64,000 bases of DNA from Ornithodoros turicata (Eukaryota > Arthropoda > Arachnida > Ixodida > Argasidae): positions 1,864,565 through 1,928,564 of the forward strand of contig NW_026999346.1 in NCBI RefSeq assembly GCF_037126465.1, in the 5' to 3' direction. Under the pieces are notes generated by a model, which was given only the letters and a program-made list of their open reading frames with translations, was not told where the DNA came from and did no database searches. Within the stretch, counting starts at the first letter, position 1, and every line of letters starts with the position of its first letter. Below, one piece after another: positions 23,412 to 33,325 of this stretch. Made by a program: the position numbers and the translations under genes.

Positions 23412-24575
23412 TTATGTTGAACTGTCTTTTTTGGGTCCTGTAATTCGTGGTTTCCTTCCTTTTTCAGGTATTTGTCGTGGTTCTTTCGGTGTCAAAGCTT
23501 TGTTAGAGTTATGTTGTGTGCCTGTGTGTCCAGACGTGCTGGGAGTTGTCTCCATAGCCTCCTCCGTTGGCACACAACCAAAGGGGGATCGATCAGGCGG
23601 GTTTCCTGGTCGCTGTGATTCTCTGGCTGGCGCGGAACATGTCCGCGCCTGGGGGGCAACTGGTGTCCCACTGGACTCTCGGGGAATCACTGTGGGTGGT
23701 GTACTCAGGCCTGCTGTTGCCCCCTGGCGCACAGCCTGAGCATAAGGGGTACTCTTGAAGAAGGATACCCTTCTTCGAGCTTCAGGGAAAGAAATGTTCT
23801 CTTTGATTTTCAGTGTTACAATCTCCTTCTCAAGTTTCCACTGCGGGCAAGAGCGTGAGTATGCTGGGTGTTCTCCTTTACAATTGATACATTGTACTTT
23901 CTGGTTTTCGCAGGTGTCATTACTGTGATCTGATTCGGAACATTTCGCACATGTCAGCTTCCCACGGCATACCTGTGAACTGTGTCCGAAACGCTGGCAG
24001 TGGAAACATCGTCTCGGATTTGGTATGTGTGGTCGCACTCTACATACGATATAACCGGCTATCAGTGTTTCCGGAAGAACAGTTGACTCAAAACTTAGAA
24101 CAAGGTGCTTGGTGGGGATTTCATTTCCATCTCGACGGATCATGATTCTGCGTACAGATGTTACATTCTGGTCCTGGAACCCTTCAAGAATATCATTGTC
24201 AGATATGTTTAACAGTTCGTTTGAGGATATTACGCCTCGAGTAGTGTTCAGGAAGCGGTGAGCTGTGACTGTTACCGGAATGTCCATGATGGTGGTCACT
24301 TTTAAGAGGTTTGTACTTTGGATAATGTCCTGTACTTCGACCAACAGGTCTCCAGAGGACAATTTCCTTGCTTTGTATTTTGGGCCTACAGCATTGCTCA
24401 GTACTTTACCAACAATGAAAGGGGATATGCTGCCCACAGTGGTTTGTGTGTTTTCAGAGTGTATCACAAGAAACTTCGGGAATGAGTGTTGGGGTTTGAC
24501 AAGCCCTACAGAGATTTCTTCGGTGCGTCCACGTTTAGGAGGACGATCAGAAGCTTGAATTTTCTTGGAACCCAT
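23412..24575 (-). CDS. I-B ORF1, intact Gag-like protein with three CCHC knuckles
   Basis: An uninterrupted 387-aa frame starting at 24575 (MGSKKIQASDRPPKRGR), which aligns with the conserved start in other copies; the longer upstream frame is not conserved. Contains a basic N-terminus, SISPFIVGKVLSNAVG, a region with RRIMIRRDGNEIPTKH, three knuckles in the middle (CFHCQRFGHSSQVC, CAKCSESDHSNDTC, CINCKGEHPAYSRSC) and a Pro/Thr-rich C-terminus. Expected role: RNA binding and ribonucleoprotein formation. It lies ~47 bp upstream of ORF2. It is the only intact ORF1 in the window. Confidence 0.9.
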   Translation of the reverse strand: MGSKKIQASDRPPKRGRTEEISVGLVKPQHSFPKFLVIHSENTQTTVGSISPFIVGKVLSNAVGPKYKARKLSSGDLLVEVQDIIQSTNLLKVTTIMDIPVTVTAHRFLNTTRGVISSNELLNISDNDILEGFQDQNVTSVRRIMIRRDGNEIPTKHLVLSFESTVLPETLIAGYIVCRVRPHIPNPRRCFHCQRFGHSSQVCRGKLTCAKCSESDHSNDTCENQKVQCINCKGEHPAYSRSCPQWKLEKEIVTLKIKENISFPEARRRVSFFKSTPYAQAVRQGATAGLSTPPTVIPRESSGTPVAPQARTCSAPARESQRPGNPPDRSPFGCVPTEEAMETTPSTSGHTGTQHNSNKALTPKEPRQIPEKGRKPRITGPKKDSST

Positions 24576-25075
24576 ATGATTGCCGATTGTTTCGGCAGTG
24601 GCGCCGGCCGCCCACCACCGAGCCCAACGAGGGAACGTGATAAATGGTTGACACGTTAGCCGTACACCGCTGCTAACCCTATGCAGCGTAACCAAGGGTG
24701 ATTCGATGCACAAGGTTAACCCTCGCTGCCTGGAATGAGCGGAAATCAGGAAAAGGTAGAATTTAGGACAGGCAAAGGTGACAGAAAAGTAAAAGAATTG
24801 AGGAAGTTAGGAAAAGGCAACTGACTGATTTCCCCCGGTCGGGTCACTCCGAGGGTACCGTCTGCGAGAAGCGGGAGCCAAAGTGGAGTGTTGCCTCCAC
24901 TGAGGGGCCATAACGGTCCAAAACCTCAGCATTGGCTCAGCCACCAGGACCTCCTTTTCCCCGGTTACGGCTAAGCCACGCACAGCCGTCACGTGAGTGG
25001 CTCCAAACCACTTGTGCTCGGGTCCGTGGTGTCGCAACCCACCAAACGCCTGCAAGAGCAGACGCCCCTGCGGGG
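24576..25075 (-). promoter_or_regulatory. 5' UTR of I-B
   Basis: About 500 bp, non-coding. Architecture parallels the 5' UTRs at 7892-8391, with partially matching blocks such as GGGCTCGGTGG near the ORF1 side, but overall sequence differs, marking I-B as a separate subfamily. Ends at the duplication TCTGACAGGTG. Confidence 0.6.
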
Positions 25076-25086
25076 TCTGACAGGTG

Positions 25087-26404
25087 CATAAGCATGGAAT
25101 ATGTGATACGGTCTGATCCAGGAGCACTGATTTTTACTGAAGACAGTGCTCGCAGGAGTTCCACCATTGTAAGAGGCTGGTTATACGAATGCCTCTCCCC
25201 ACCTTTGATTGGTGTCTTTCGCATTGTTGCTTCACGAGCAGGAAGTTCTTGCTGTACTGAGAAAGTATATCTTTTTCGTCTTTCCAGCGTGGGCATGACC
25301 TCGAATATGTTGGATGGCCGCTTTGACAATTTACACAGTGAAATTCGTTGCTACACGACTCCGGTGGGTGGTCATTACCGGCACACTTTGGACAAACTTG
25401 TTGTCCACGACACATATGGGAGCTATGGCCGAAACGTTGGCATTTAAAGCATGGTCTGGGGTTTGGAATGAATGGTCGTACATTTGATCGTTGATCCTTC
25501 AATCCTTCCTCGATCTCTACTTCAGAACAAGAAAGGAGTTCATCCTCGGAGATCACGCCTTTCACTATGTTTAAGGTGCGGTGTGTTGTGACTGTAACTT
25601 TGATGTCACCAACCTGTTTCACTGCTTGGAGTGCGGTACTCTGTTGTTTTGTGTGGACTTCAACCTGAAGATCCCCAGTGTTTAGCTTTTTAGCATTGTA
25701 AGACTTGCCTAGCAGTTTCTCAAGTTCCTTTGCTATTAGAAATGGTGATACTTTCGCAAGGGGTTTGGATTCATTGTCAGATTTTATCACAAGTACTTTG
25801 GGGAACCGGGTTCCGGGTTTAAACCTACGACATCAAGTCTAACTCTATCGGTGCGACCCCTTTTCAAGGGTCGATCATGATTTTTTGTGCTGGCTGAATC
25901 CATAAAGATATGTATGTAATTCAGTGCAGTGGGGTGCCGCCCACCACCGAGCCCAACCAGGGGAACGTACGGTCTGCACGTTAACACTTCCCCTGCACTA
26001 TACCCTAGTGCAGCTTCTGGAGAATGAAAGACTGCCCAAGGTTGACCCTTGCCGCCAAAGAAGGTGAAAGGAGGAAAAGGAGAGAAGGAAGGAGACCAAG
26101 GAAGAAAAAGTAATGAAAAGGGAGATGGCGACTAGCTGAATAATCCTGGCCGGGCCTTCCAGGACCACCCGACCATGCGAAGCAGGGGCCAAAGCGGTGT
26201 ATTGCTTTCCCGGAGGGGCCCCGAAGGGTCCGAAACAACCTCCGGGTCCACTCAACCGCCAGGCTCCCCTTTTCCCCAGACACGGGAAAGGCACGCACAG
26301 CTATACGTGGGGGTCTCCCTCCTGCGGCGACCCAACCGTTGGTGCAGGAGGGGGCTACTGCAGCTGCTGCCGGGCGATGGGGGCGCCAAGTTTCCGACGC
26401 CGGG
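25087..26404 (-). mobile_element. I-group element I-A, 5' part with internal deletion
   Basis: The other half of I-A, separated from 14845-17353 by I-B. Contains the 5' UTR (25904-26404, close to those of A1 and A2), a damaged ORF1, and at about 25262 a jump from ORF1 (RWKDEKDIL) straight into ORF2 RT sequence (MVELLRALSSVKISAPGS). The ORF1 C-terminus, the endonuclease and the RT N-terminus are deleted. Confidence 0.85.
25262..25903 (-). pseudogene. I-A ORF1 remnant
   Basis: Begins at 25903 (MDSASTKNHDRPLKRGR), frameshifts near 25800, continues to GLKDQ (~25490), where a deletion removes the segment before NVRPFIPNPRP, then gives knuckles CFKCQRFGHSSHMC, CPKCAGNDHPPESC and CVNCQSGHPTYSRSC before the deletion junction at ~25262. 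RNA-binding Gag-like protein in the intact family; broken here. Confidence 0.85.
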
Positions 26405-26755
26405 CCCCAGAGTCGAGCGCCACAACTTTATTGCTACTCAATTTCAGAGACTTGTCTCCAAGTATTCCCCAGCTACCATTGTTTCCGGAGAAGGTCTACT
26501 CGTTTGCTGGCGCCCAACTCAAACCAGACCTTGTTTTAGACAGGGGGCATGAAGTGGTTGTGGTGGATGTGGCTATTGCATGGGATTCTTCTGTTCAAAA
26601 TCTTGAGAAGAAGGCCAGCGAAAAGTCAGCTAAATATTCATGTCTGGCTGAGATGTTTCCGGGTAGGAAATGTAGAGCGGTCGGGGCGGTCCTTGGTTCA
26701 AGTTGGTTGGTTCCAGTGGTTCGAGCTGGTTTGCCAGTCCATTAGGACTCTTAGG
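26405..26755 (+). pseudogene. R2-like copy 1, downstream segment (endonuclease)
   Basis: Continuation of copy 1 after I-A. From CCCCAGAGTCGA it encodes PRVERHNFIA, the restriction-like endonuclease core (QTKPDLVL-like in shifted frame; VVVVDVAIAWDSS) and the EKKASEKSAKY region, with a frameshift near 26510. Similarity to copy 5 fades at about 26710-26755, where the sequence switches to the other subfamily (copy 2) without an intervening target unit, suggesting deletion or recombination. Confidence 0.8.
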
Positions 26756-28317
26756 ACTAAGGCTCAGTACTTCGTTTGGACCTGGTCCAGCGATCGTGGA
26801 TGGTTTGATTACGACGTTGCCCCCATTCGTGTTGCCGGCTCAGCCATTCTCCCAGTGAAGCGAGACACGCCCATTAAATACCTCGGCCTGCGTCTGCACG
26901 TTCACAGAGGCCCTTCTATGGTGGATGAAAAGGCAGAAGAAGTGATGGAGGTCATAAGAAAGGCTGCTCTAAAACCGTTCCAGCGCCTCCGATGCTTCAA
27001 GGAGCTGGTGGTCCAAAGGAAGCTTTACACACTAGCCAACTCTCTGGGAGGCATTGGACACGCCTAAAAGACTGACAAGGTGAATATGCGCCAAGCCAAA
27101 GACATGTTGCACCTCCCGGGATCTTTCTCGACCTCACATATATGGATGCCCACAAAGAAGGGGGGACTTGGCGTGATTCAACTTGCATTTGTTGCCACCC
27201 AGGTCCAAATTAAGTCCTTGGCGCGGCTCCAGAGGTTTGGCAACCCTTTTGTGGATGTGATTTTCAACACCGTCCTCGGCGTTCATATGGAAACACTCTG
27301 TGGCTATATCGGCATTCCCGTTGGAATTTCGGCTTCCCGTGTCCTGAACAGAGTTATACAAACCGCTCATGCCACCTGGTTTCACTTGGCCAAGAATAAC
27401 TACAAGAACAAGTCTAACTTTGCTCATGAGAACGATCCACTTTCTAACCGGTGGCTTCACTCCGATTCGCGTCTTCTCAAGGATGGAGACCGGATTAAGG
27501 GGTTGCGTCTACGTACAGGAATTTATCCCTGTCGTGCGCTCTATAATAAACACGCTAGTGACCCCCGCGAAAGGCTCTGCCATCATTGCAAGGAGGCCAA
27601 TGAAACCCCAGCTCACATCCTGCAATTTTGCGAACGAGTACACGGCCCGCGCGTTGAGCGTCATAATTTCCTGTGTGATCAGGTTGCTCGTCTCGTAGGG
27701 AAGTACAGCCCACAAGCCCAAATAGCCCAGGAGAGGGTTTACATCGCCCAGGGGGCTAGGTTAAAGCCCGATATTGTTGTGCAAGAACAGGAGCGGGTCA
27801 CTATTGTTGACCTCGCTGTCGCCCGGGACGGGAGTGTAGCCAGTCCCGAAAAGAAGGTACTGGAAAAGGCTGCTAAGTACGAGCCCCTCCGCGAATGCTT
27901 CCCTGGCAAGGACGTCAGTATAACAGGAATGGTGTTCGGGGCGCGCGGTCTCACCTGTCCATCAACTAGAAGGGTTTGCAGAGAACTCGGTTTTACAACT
28001 GCAGATGTGGCCTGGCTGGCGGCAAAGGCCCTCATCGGCAGTTTAATCTGTCTCAGTCGATTCGTTAAGATGGTGTGAGGTCTTCTCAGCAGGATGTAGG
28101 TTTTATCCATACGCGGTTTTCCCAGTGTTTTAGTACGGGACAGTTTGGTTTTATGTAGTTTTATCCCTCTTTTACTTTATTTTACACCTGGGCTCCTAAG
28201 ACCGGCGTCTGGGTGCCACAAACCGTGCGGCGCTCGTACTTGTACTTGCGCACGTACAGCACTCAACTCCAAGCTTGGTCCAGTTTTTAACCCCACTTTT
28301 GGGGACATTGCAGTTTT
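26756..28317 (+). pseudogene. R2-like copy 2: RT C-terminal part, CCHC and restriction-like endonuclease
   Basis: Lacks everything upstream of the RT C-terminal region. Reads TKAQYFVWTWSSDRGWF, IKYLGLRLHVHRGPSM, LPGSFSTSHIWMPTKKGGL, knuckle CHHCKEANETPAHILQFC, HGPRVERHNFL, and the endonuclease signature LKPDIVVQ...VTIVDLAVARD, ending LICLSRFVKMV at 28077. One in-frame TAA at 27065-27067. The 3' UTR (28078-28317) has the CTCCTAAGACCGGCGTCTGG block and a CCCCACTTTTGGGG hairpin just before the terminus. The endonuclease would nick target DNA; this copy could not, lacking RT motifs. Confidence 0.9.
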
Positions 28318-28556
28318 TAGCCAAATAAACGCCATTCTAGTCATTCGACGCTTTTCTCCCACATTATAGGATCGTGCACTGAGGCACAAACTCACAAAGT
28401 ATGGGGTAACGGCAGGGGAAAATACTGTGTTCTTTCGGTAGTCAAATAAAAGCCACTCTAGTCATTCGACACTTTTCTCCCACATTAGGATCGTGCATCT
28501 GAGGCACAAACTCACAAAGTATGTGGTAACGGCAGGGGAAAATACTGTGTTCTTTC
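28318..28556 (+). repeat. Two 28S-like target units (type 1 then type 2)
   Basis: TAG starts at 28318 and 28439. The first unit has CATTATAGGATCGTGCACTG; the second has CATTAGGATCGTGCATCTG and ACACTTTTC instead of ACGCTTTTC. The boundary TTCTTTCGGTAGTCAAAT shows what looks like an unoccupied insertion site. Ends in TTCTTTC, followed by AAAT and the G-run opening copy 3. Confidence 0.88.
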
Positions 28557-28560
28557 AAAT

Positions 28561-28716
28561 GGGGGGCGTGACTCAGGTATTATTCGATTGCGTTGCTGTG
28601 CGATTTATTGGTGCTCTCGAATAGAGGTTTTTGGGTGTACCCTGAGTCACGGGCGGTCCGGCCTTCTCGTGGCACCCCCTGGGCAACGGCAGCAGCAGCC
28701 TGCTAACGGACTGCCC
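28561..28716 (+). ncRNA. HDV-like self-cleaving ribozyme at the 5' end of R2-like copy 3
   Basis: Nested double-pseudoknot pattern: P1 GGGGGG (28561-28566) with CCCCCU (28675-28680); P2 GGGCGGUCC (28651-28659) with GGACUGCCC (28708-28716, one G-U); P3 GCC/GGC around a UUCUCGU loop; GGGCAAC after P1; a P4 GGC/GCC hairpin; J4/2 GCUAA with the expected catalytic C. The P1-P2 junction holds an extra perfect 10-bp stem, GTGACTCAGG/CCTGAGTCAC (28568/28641). R2 elements are known to process their 5' ends with such ribozymes. Cleavage predicted before G28561; activity not shown. Confidence 0.82.
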
Positions 28717-28833
28717 ACGGCATAAGCCGTGGTGGGAGTGAAAGAACCCCGTGATCGAAGTTTTTAAGCCATCCACGTCGTAACCTGGACGGGCAACGCT
28801 CTTACCTGGCCAGACAAGGAGATTACAAGTCAA

Positions 28834-31730
28834 ATGGAAGTCCGAGAAGTTTAATTCCCATCGTCAGAATTAGTCTGTGGAGAATGCCAGACTCGCTTGA
28901 CATCGCGAGAGAAGCTTGAGAGGCACAACGTCAGTGAACACGCTACAAGGATAAGATGGCGATGCGACAAATGCCAGGAGAAGATCCTCTACTCTGCAAA
29001 GAGTATGTCCTCGCACTACTCCAAATGCCGCAGAAGGCAGAGACCGACTATCCCGGTACAAGAACAGGATGAGACATCAGGTCAGCAGAGGCAAGATCCT
29101 TCACCGAGGTCTGCAGTGCAAGAGTCAGCGACCGAAGTATCTGAAAATCCTCAATTTAGCCACGAGATACCTGAAAGTGTTGACCATGTTAACCAGACTA
29201 CTGACCGGACGGGGTCGCCGTCGGGCGGCTTTCGTCGGCCTGCGATCGGGGCGGGGTCGGATTTGCCCGACACGGGGGCTGAGCCGATCACTGGGGCGGC
29301 CCAAGAGGTTGTATGGCCCATGATCGACGAAGGGATGGTCTTTGCTACGACAGGTCCTGTGCCATCTTCACCTAGCATATCTGATTTGGCGTCCTTGCTG
29401 GCGCAAGAGGACCTCACTCCTCAGTGGGATGGGCCACAGTGGGTCTCGCAGGCTAGTCCCTGCGTTATGAACATTCGTCATGCAGGCACAGAGGACCGAC
29501 CTCCCGAAAAAAATATGAGAGGCTCGGCCCCGGGGCCGGGTTTGTCCGATTCCGTCCGAGTCGGGGCGGGCGGGGGCGGCCCGGGGGTGATTTCATACGG
29601 GCGATGGACGGAAGCCGAATTAACGCTCATGGCTCCAGCTGAGATCGGCCTGGGGTCTCACCCCTTTATGAATCAGGAACTGCACACGAGATACCCTCAC
29701 CGTTCCCTCCAGAGCATCAGGATGATGCGGCATTCCAACAGGTACAAGCTGCTGCTGCGAGGTTTACGCGAGCAAGAGGAGCGCCGCATAGCGGCCCTTA
29801 CGCCCGAAGATATGCTTACTGCGCCTGCCACATCGATAACACAGGGAGCAGCTCCGGTCTGTGGCCTGCTCTCCGAGAACTTGATGGAGAGGATTATGAG
29901 TGGCCCTTTACAGGGGCATGATATCGACGGTATCTACAAGACTTTCGGGGTGGAGCGGGCAAGGACGAGTGGAAAGAGGCCTCCACGCAACGATATGAGG
30001 CAGCCCAAGGCAAGAAACGAACGTCGGAGAGCCAGATTCAAGCAACACCAAAGGCTTTATGCTAAAGGGCCTAAGGTCCTATGTCACGAACTCATGGCAG
30101 AAGCTGGCGGCTACCAGGGGACGACATCAGACCTACACGACGAATACGACATGGTTTTCTCCTCTCCCTCGTCCAAGGAGGTCCGGGTTCCCGCAATCGA
30201 CGGACCGATGCTTGTCCCCTTTTCGCCGATTGAGGCCGACGAAGTGGAACGATGTTTGGCAGCATCGAAGCAGCGTGCCGCCCCCGGCCCTGATGGAATT
30301 ACGGTGCAGGGCCTTAAACGCGTTCCATCTGACGTCTTGGCGGCAGTGCTCACGAACTTTTTGAGACACAAATGTGTGCCGGCCGACATCAAGGAATCTC
30401 GAACGGTTTTCGTCCCCATGCGTTCAAAGCCAACCGGCCCAGGTGACTACCGCCCTATTACTGTGTCGTCCCAGCTGCTGCGTTTGTACAGCAAGATTCT
30501 GCTACAGAGACTCACCCCGTCCACTTCATTCCACGAGCTTCAGAGTGGGTTCCAGGTGGATAAAAGCACCTCGAGCAATCTCCTCCTTCTCCAGGGCGTG
30601 ATGAAATACGCTAAGATGCATCACAGGCCTTCTGGCTGGAGGGGAAGTCCGACGGCAAAAGAATATCCCTCAGGAGAGGAGTAAAGCAGGGGGATCCTTT
30701 ATCTCCCTTTATGTTCAACTGCATAATGGACCCGCTTCTCCATCTCCTGAAGACCTCCGGCCTTGGTTTCCAGGCTTTTCAGGGGACAGCTGCCGCGATG
30801 GCGTTCGCCGATGATGTGATCATCTTTTCCGACAACCATGCGGCTCTGTAGGAATTAATAAAGATGGCCGAGGGCTACTTCAGACAGGTCCAACTCGAGG
30901 TCAACCCAAGGAAGGCACAGTACTTTGGCTGGACCTGGTCCAGCCAGAGGGACTGGTTTCGGTACGATGTTAGACCCATAATCGTCTGCGGCGAGGTGGT
31001 TAGGCCTCTAACCAGAGAGGAGCCCTCTAAGTACCTGGGGCTTAATCCACAAGGCACCTTCTCTCGACGACGCCAAGATCCGGGATATCAAGGACACTAT
31101 CGATAAGGCTGCCCTCAAGCCCTTTCAGAGGCTCCACTGCTACAAAGAGCTCATCGTTCAACGGCGGCTTTATACTGTGGCAAATTCTATAAACGTCCTG
31201 GGTCAAATTCAGAAGCTAGATGCGATGCACGTCAAGGATGCTAAGAAGTTCCTCCAAGTACCAGGGAGCTTTCCAACTTCCCATCTCTGGCTGCCGAACA
31301 GAAGAGGCGGATTGGGTATGCTGCAACTAGCTTTTACGGCGGTATCTGTTCAGATTAAAGCATTGGCCCGCCTTCAGCGATTGGGAAGCTCCTTCGTGGA
31401 TTCCATCGGGAACGAAGTCTTGGTGACTCATATTGACTCCCTCTGCCGAAAGCTCTCCGTACCCACGGGTGTAACCAACGCTAAAGAACTCGACAGACTG
31501 CTTCAGGAAGCCCACGGTCGTTGGATGGTGGATATGAAGGGAAGATACTACAATAAATCCATCTTTGCTTACGAAAGTGACCCGCTGGCGAGCCACTGGC
31601 TAAGTTCCGCGTCAAGGCATCTCAAAGAAGGTGACAAGATTAAGGCCCTACCCGTGCAGAGCCTTGTTTAACAAGCACGCCGACGACCCCGCAGCGATTA
31701 GGTAGTGTGATTTGTTTGTCCCGATTTATT
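28834..31730 (+). pseudogene. R2-like copy 3 ORF, with RT motif A and endonuclease deleted
   Basis: Candidate ATG at 28834, with a TAA six codons later. Then zinc finger CGECQTRLTSREKLERHNVSEH, a second finger CDKCQEKILYSAKSMSSHYSKC (28967-), a Pro/Ser/Gly-rich linker, a Myb-like motif (YGRWTEAELTLMAPAEIGLG, SLQSIRMMRHSNRY), and RT blocks APGPDGITVQGLK, DYRPITVSS, FQVDKSTSSNLLLLQGV. At 30632 a deletion of about 55 codons removes the AFD motif. Then KQGDPLSPFMFNC, FADDVIIFS, a TAG near 30849, a frameshift near 31040, and at about 31703 a deletion from NKHADDPAAI directly to CLSRFIRKV, removing the CCHC and endonuclease. Confidence 0.9.
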
Positions 31731-31939
31731 CGTAAAGTTTAATTCATTGAGTCTTCCTGTCTCCCTGTTTGGAAGTTTTAGCTTGTAGGGCTGTTCGGTT
31801 GTATTGTTTTTATTCTTTATATCAACCAGGGTCGCAAGAGCGGCGGATGGTGTCAACACAACGCGGCCGGGAGGGTTCGTGTTTCATGCATTGCCGGGCT
31901 TGGCCCAGTCTTTTACCCCGTTCGGGGACAGTTTAGTTT
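31731..31939 (+). other. 3' UTR of R2-like copy 3
   Basis: About 210 bp after the stop, with AGGGTCGCAAGAGCGGCGGATGG corresponding to the CTAAGACCGGTGTCTGG block of other copies, a CCCCGTTCGGGG hairpin, and the terminus GTTTAGTTTTAGCCAAAT. The terminal hairpin followed by TTTAG is shared by copies 2, 3, 4 and 6, and may be the RT recognition region. Confidence 0.7.
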
Positions 31940-32298
31940 TAGCCAAATAAACGCCATTCTAGTCATTCGACGCTTTTCTCCCACATTATAGGATCGCGCA
32001 CTGAGGCATAAACTCACAAAGTATGCCGTAATGGCAGGGGAAAATACTGTGTTATTTCGGTAGCCAAATAAACGCCATTCTAGTCATTCCACACTTTTCT
32101 CCCACATTAGGATGGTGCGTCTGAGGCACAACCTGACAAAGTATGGGGTAACGGCAGGGGAAAATACTGTGTTCTTTCGGTAGCCAAATAAACGCCATTC
32201 AAGTCATTCGACACTTTTCTCCCACATTAGGATCGTGCATCTGAGGCACAAACTCACAAAGTATGGAGTAACGGCAGGGGAAAATACTGTGTTCTTTC
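31940..32298 (+). repeat. Three 28S-like target units (type 1, type 2, type 2)
   Basis: TAG starts at 31940, 32061 and 32181, a period of 120-121 bp. The first carries CATTATAGGATCGCGCACTG; the second and third carry CATTAGGAT and CTGAGGCACAAC/CAAACT. Junctions TTTCGGTAGCCAAATAAACG are intact, i.e. unoccupied sites. Ends GTTCTTTC before 5'-truncated copy 4. Confidence 0.9.
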
Positions 32299-33009
32299 TC
32301 CGATTGCGGTCGAACTTATATCCAACAAGGGCACTCTCCAACAAACAGTCTACCAATCCCGGGGCAGTGCAATGTCGATTCTGCAAAGACAAGGTGGAGA
32401 CAGCCTATCATATTCTCCAGGAATGCGACAGAATTAACTTGCCCCGGATTGAGCGACACAATTTTCTGACTGCCGTGGATGGAACACGTCTGAAACCAGA
32501 CATCATCGTGTCCAAAGGAGAGGAGGTTCTAATCGTGGATGTAGCAGTTGCGTGGGATGCGTCCCCCACCGCCCTCGAACTAGTTAATCAGGGAAAAGTG
32601 GCAAAGTACTCTGTCTTAACAGTCTCTTTCCCTGATAAGAGGGTTACAGTGGCTGGCTTATGCTTCGGGGCGCGTGGTGGGACGTGCGGCAGCACTAGAA
32701 GGACCTCACAGACCTTGGGCCTTTCCAAGAGTGATATGGGCTGGTTGGCGGCCAAGGCACTCGTCGGCAGCCTCATCTGCTTGTCACGTTTTAACAAGAA
32801 GATCTAAAAAGTTCCTCTGGTACGCTATAGTTTTTAGCCTGCAGTTTTTAAGCTTGGGACAGTTTTACCCTCTTTTATTTCAATTTCCACTTCAGCACAG
32901 CTAAGGGGAGACCACTGGGGCCCAATGGCAGATCATCGCTGGCCTGAAAAGGTCGGGCCTGACCTTTTAGGCTGGGCGCTCTTTTACCCTTCGGGGACAT
33001 TTTAGTTTT
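32299..33009 (+). pseudogene. R2-like copy 4: CCHC and endonuclease, 5'-truncated
   Basis: Starts directly in LRLRSNLYPTRALSNK, then knuckle CRFCKDKVETAYHILQEC, IERHNFLT with a deletion of about 30 residues before GTRLKPDIIVSKGEEVL, endonuclease IVDVAVAWD, and the C-terminal SRFNKKI ending at 32807. The frame stays open upstream through the third target unit (from 32235), giving a chance fusion ORF of 190 codons. The most diverged of the R2-like copies. The 3' UTR ends with CCCTTCGGGG and TTTTTAGCCAAAT at about 33009. Confidence 0.88.
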
Positions 33010-33058
33010 TAGCCAAATAAACGCCATTCGACGCATGTGCCACGCCAGGCCCATAAAG
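33010..33058 (+). repeat. Truncated target unit and hairpin at the copy 4/copy 5 junction
   Basis: TAGCCAAATAAACGCCATTC is followed directly by GACGCATG (the TAGTCATTC segment is missing), then GCCACGCCAGGCC, the left arm of a hairpin whose right arm (33058-33070) includes the first bases of copy 5. Confidence 0.75.
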
Positions 33059-33205
33059 GCCCGGCGTGGCACACCTTTTTCGCTGCTTCTTTTCTGTGTT
33101 CTTGCGAAGTGTTCTGTACGGTGTGTCACAAGTGCTCCCCCACCTCCTCGTGGTGCCGGGTGGTAACGGCTCTGCTCTTTGCATAGCCGGCCAAGTGGGG
33201 AGCGC
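33059..33205 (+). ncRNA. HDV-like self-cleaving ribozyme at the 5' end of R2-like copy 5
   Basis: The best-formed of the set. P1 GCCCGGC (33059-33065) with GCCGGGU; P2 GUGCUCCCC (33132-33140) with GGGGAGCGC (33197-33205); P3 CAC/GUG closing a CUCCUC loop as in HDV; GGUAAC after P1; P4 GGCU...AGCC; J4/2 GGCCAAG with the catalytic C. A 10-bp stem, GTGGCACACC/GGTGTGTCAC (33066/33120, one G-U), closes the P1-P2 junction, in the same place as in copy 3 but with unrelated sequence. Predicted cleavage before G33059. Function is inferred from structure. Confidence 0.85.
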
Positions 33206-33325
33206 AGGCCTTTGGCCTGGCGCAGGTGAAACCTCAGTTTTCTTTTCTTTTGGGTCTCCCTGTTCATAGCACAGGGGGCCTACACCTGCTCCGTTGAGTG
33301 CGAGCGTTTTGTCTTTTATTTGAGG

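Larger units (their letters stand above)
17354..25075 (-). mobile_element. Full-length I-group element I-B, nested inside I-A
   Basis: Flanked by the 11-bp duplication TCTGACAGGTG (17343-17353 and 25076-25086). Removing it restores continuity of I-A ORF2 around the HLS residues. Without the 2.1-kb DNA transposon inside it (20045-22170) it is about 5.6 kb, matching copy A2. It is a diverged relative of the A family: same layout and 3' hairpin (GTGGCGCGAGGG...AAAAAGCGCCA), but different 5' UTR and protein sequence, and a (TG)n rather than (ATG)n plus-strand tail. Confidence 0.92.

Noticed and set aside
28177..28395. Minus-strand ORFs across the target units (e.g. 28177-28395, 60961-61236, 13833-14042)
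   Set aside because: They recur because the units recur, have no domain similarity and run antisense to the R2-like copies; treated as chance frames.
28318..28556. Regularly spaced ~120-bp repeats resembling a CRISPR-like or satellite array
   Set aside because: Eukaryotic context, no short identical repeats with unique spacers, and the units coincide with R2-like insertion junctions; they are better explained as target units.
29151..29417. Many open frames antisense to or out of frame with the RT genes
   Set aside because: Shadows of the true frames, which carry the recognisable RT, RNase H, knuckle and endonuclease motifs.
31940..32298. A genuine 28S rRNA gene fragment
   Set aside because: Only short words around the R2 site match what I remember of 28S; the rest of the unit does not, and no neighbouring rRNA sequence is present. 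Kept as a 28S-like unit only.
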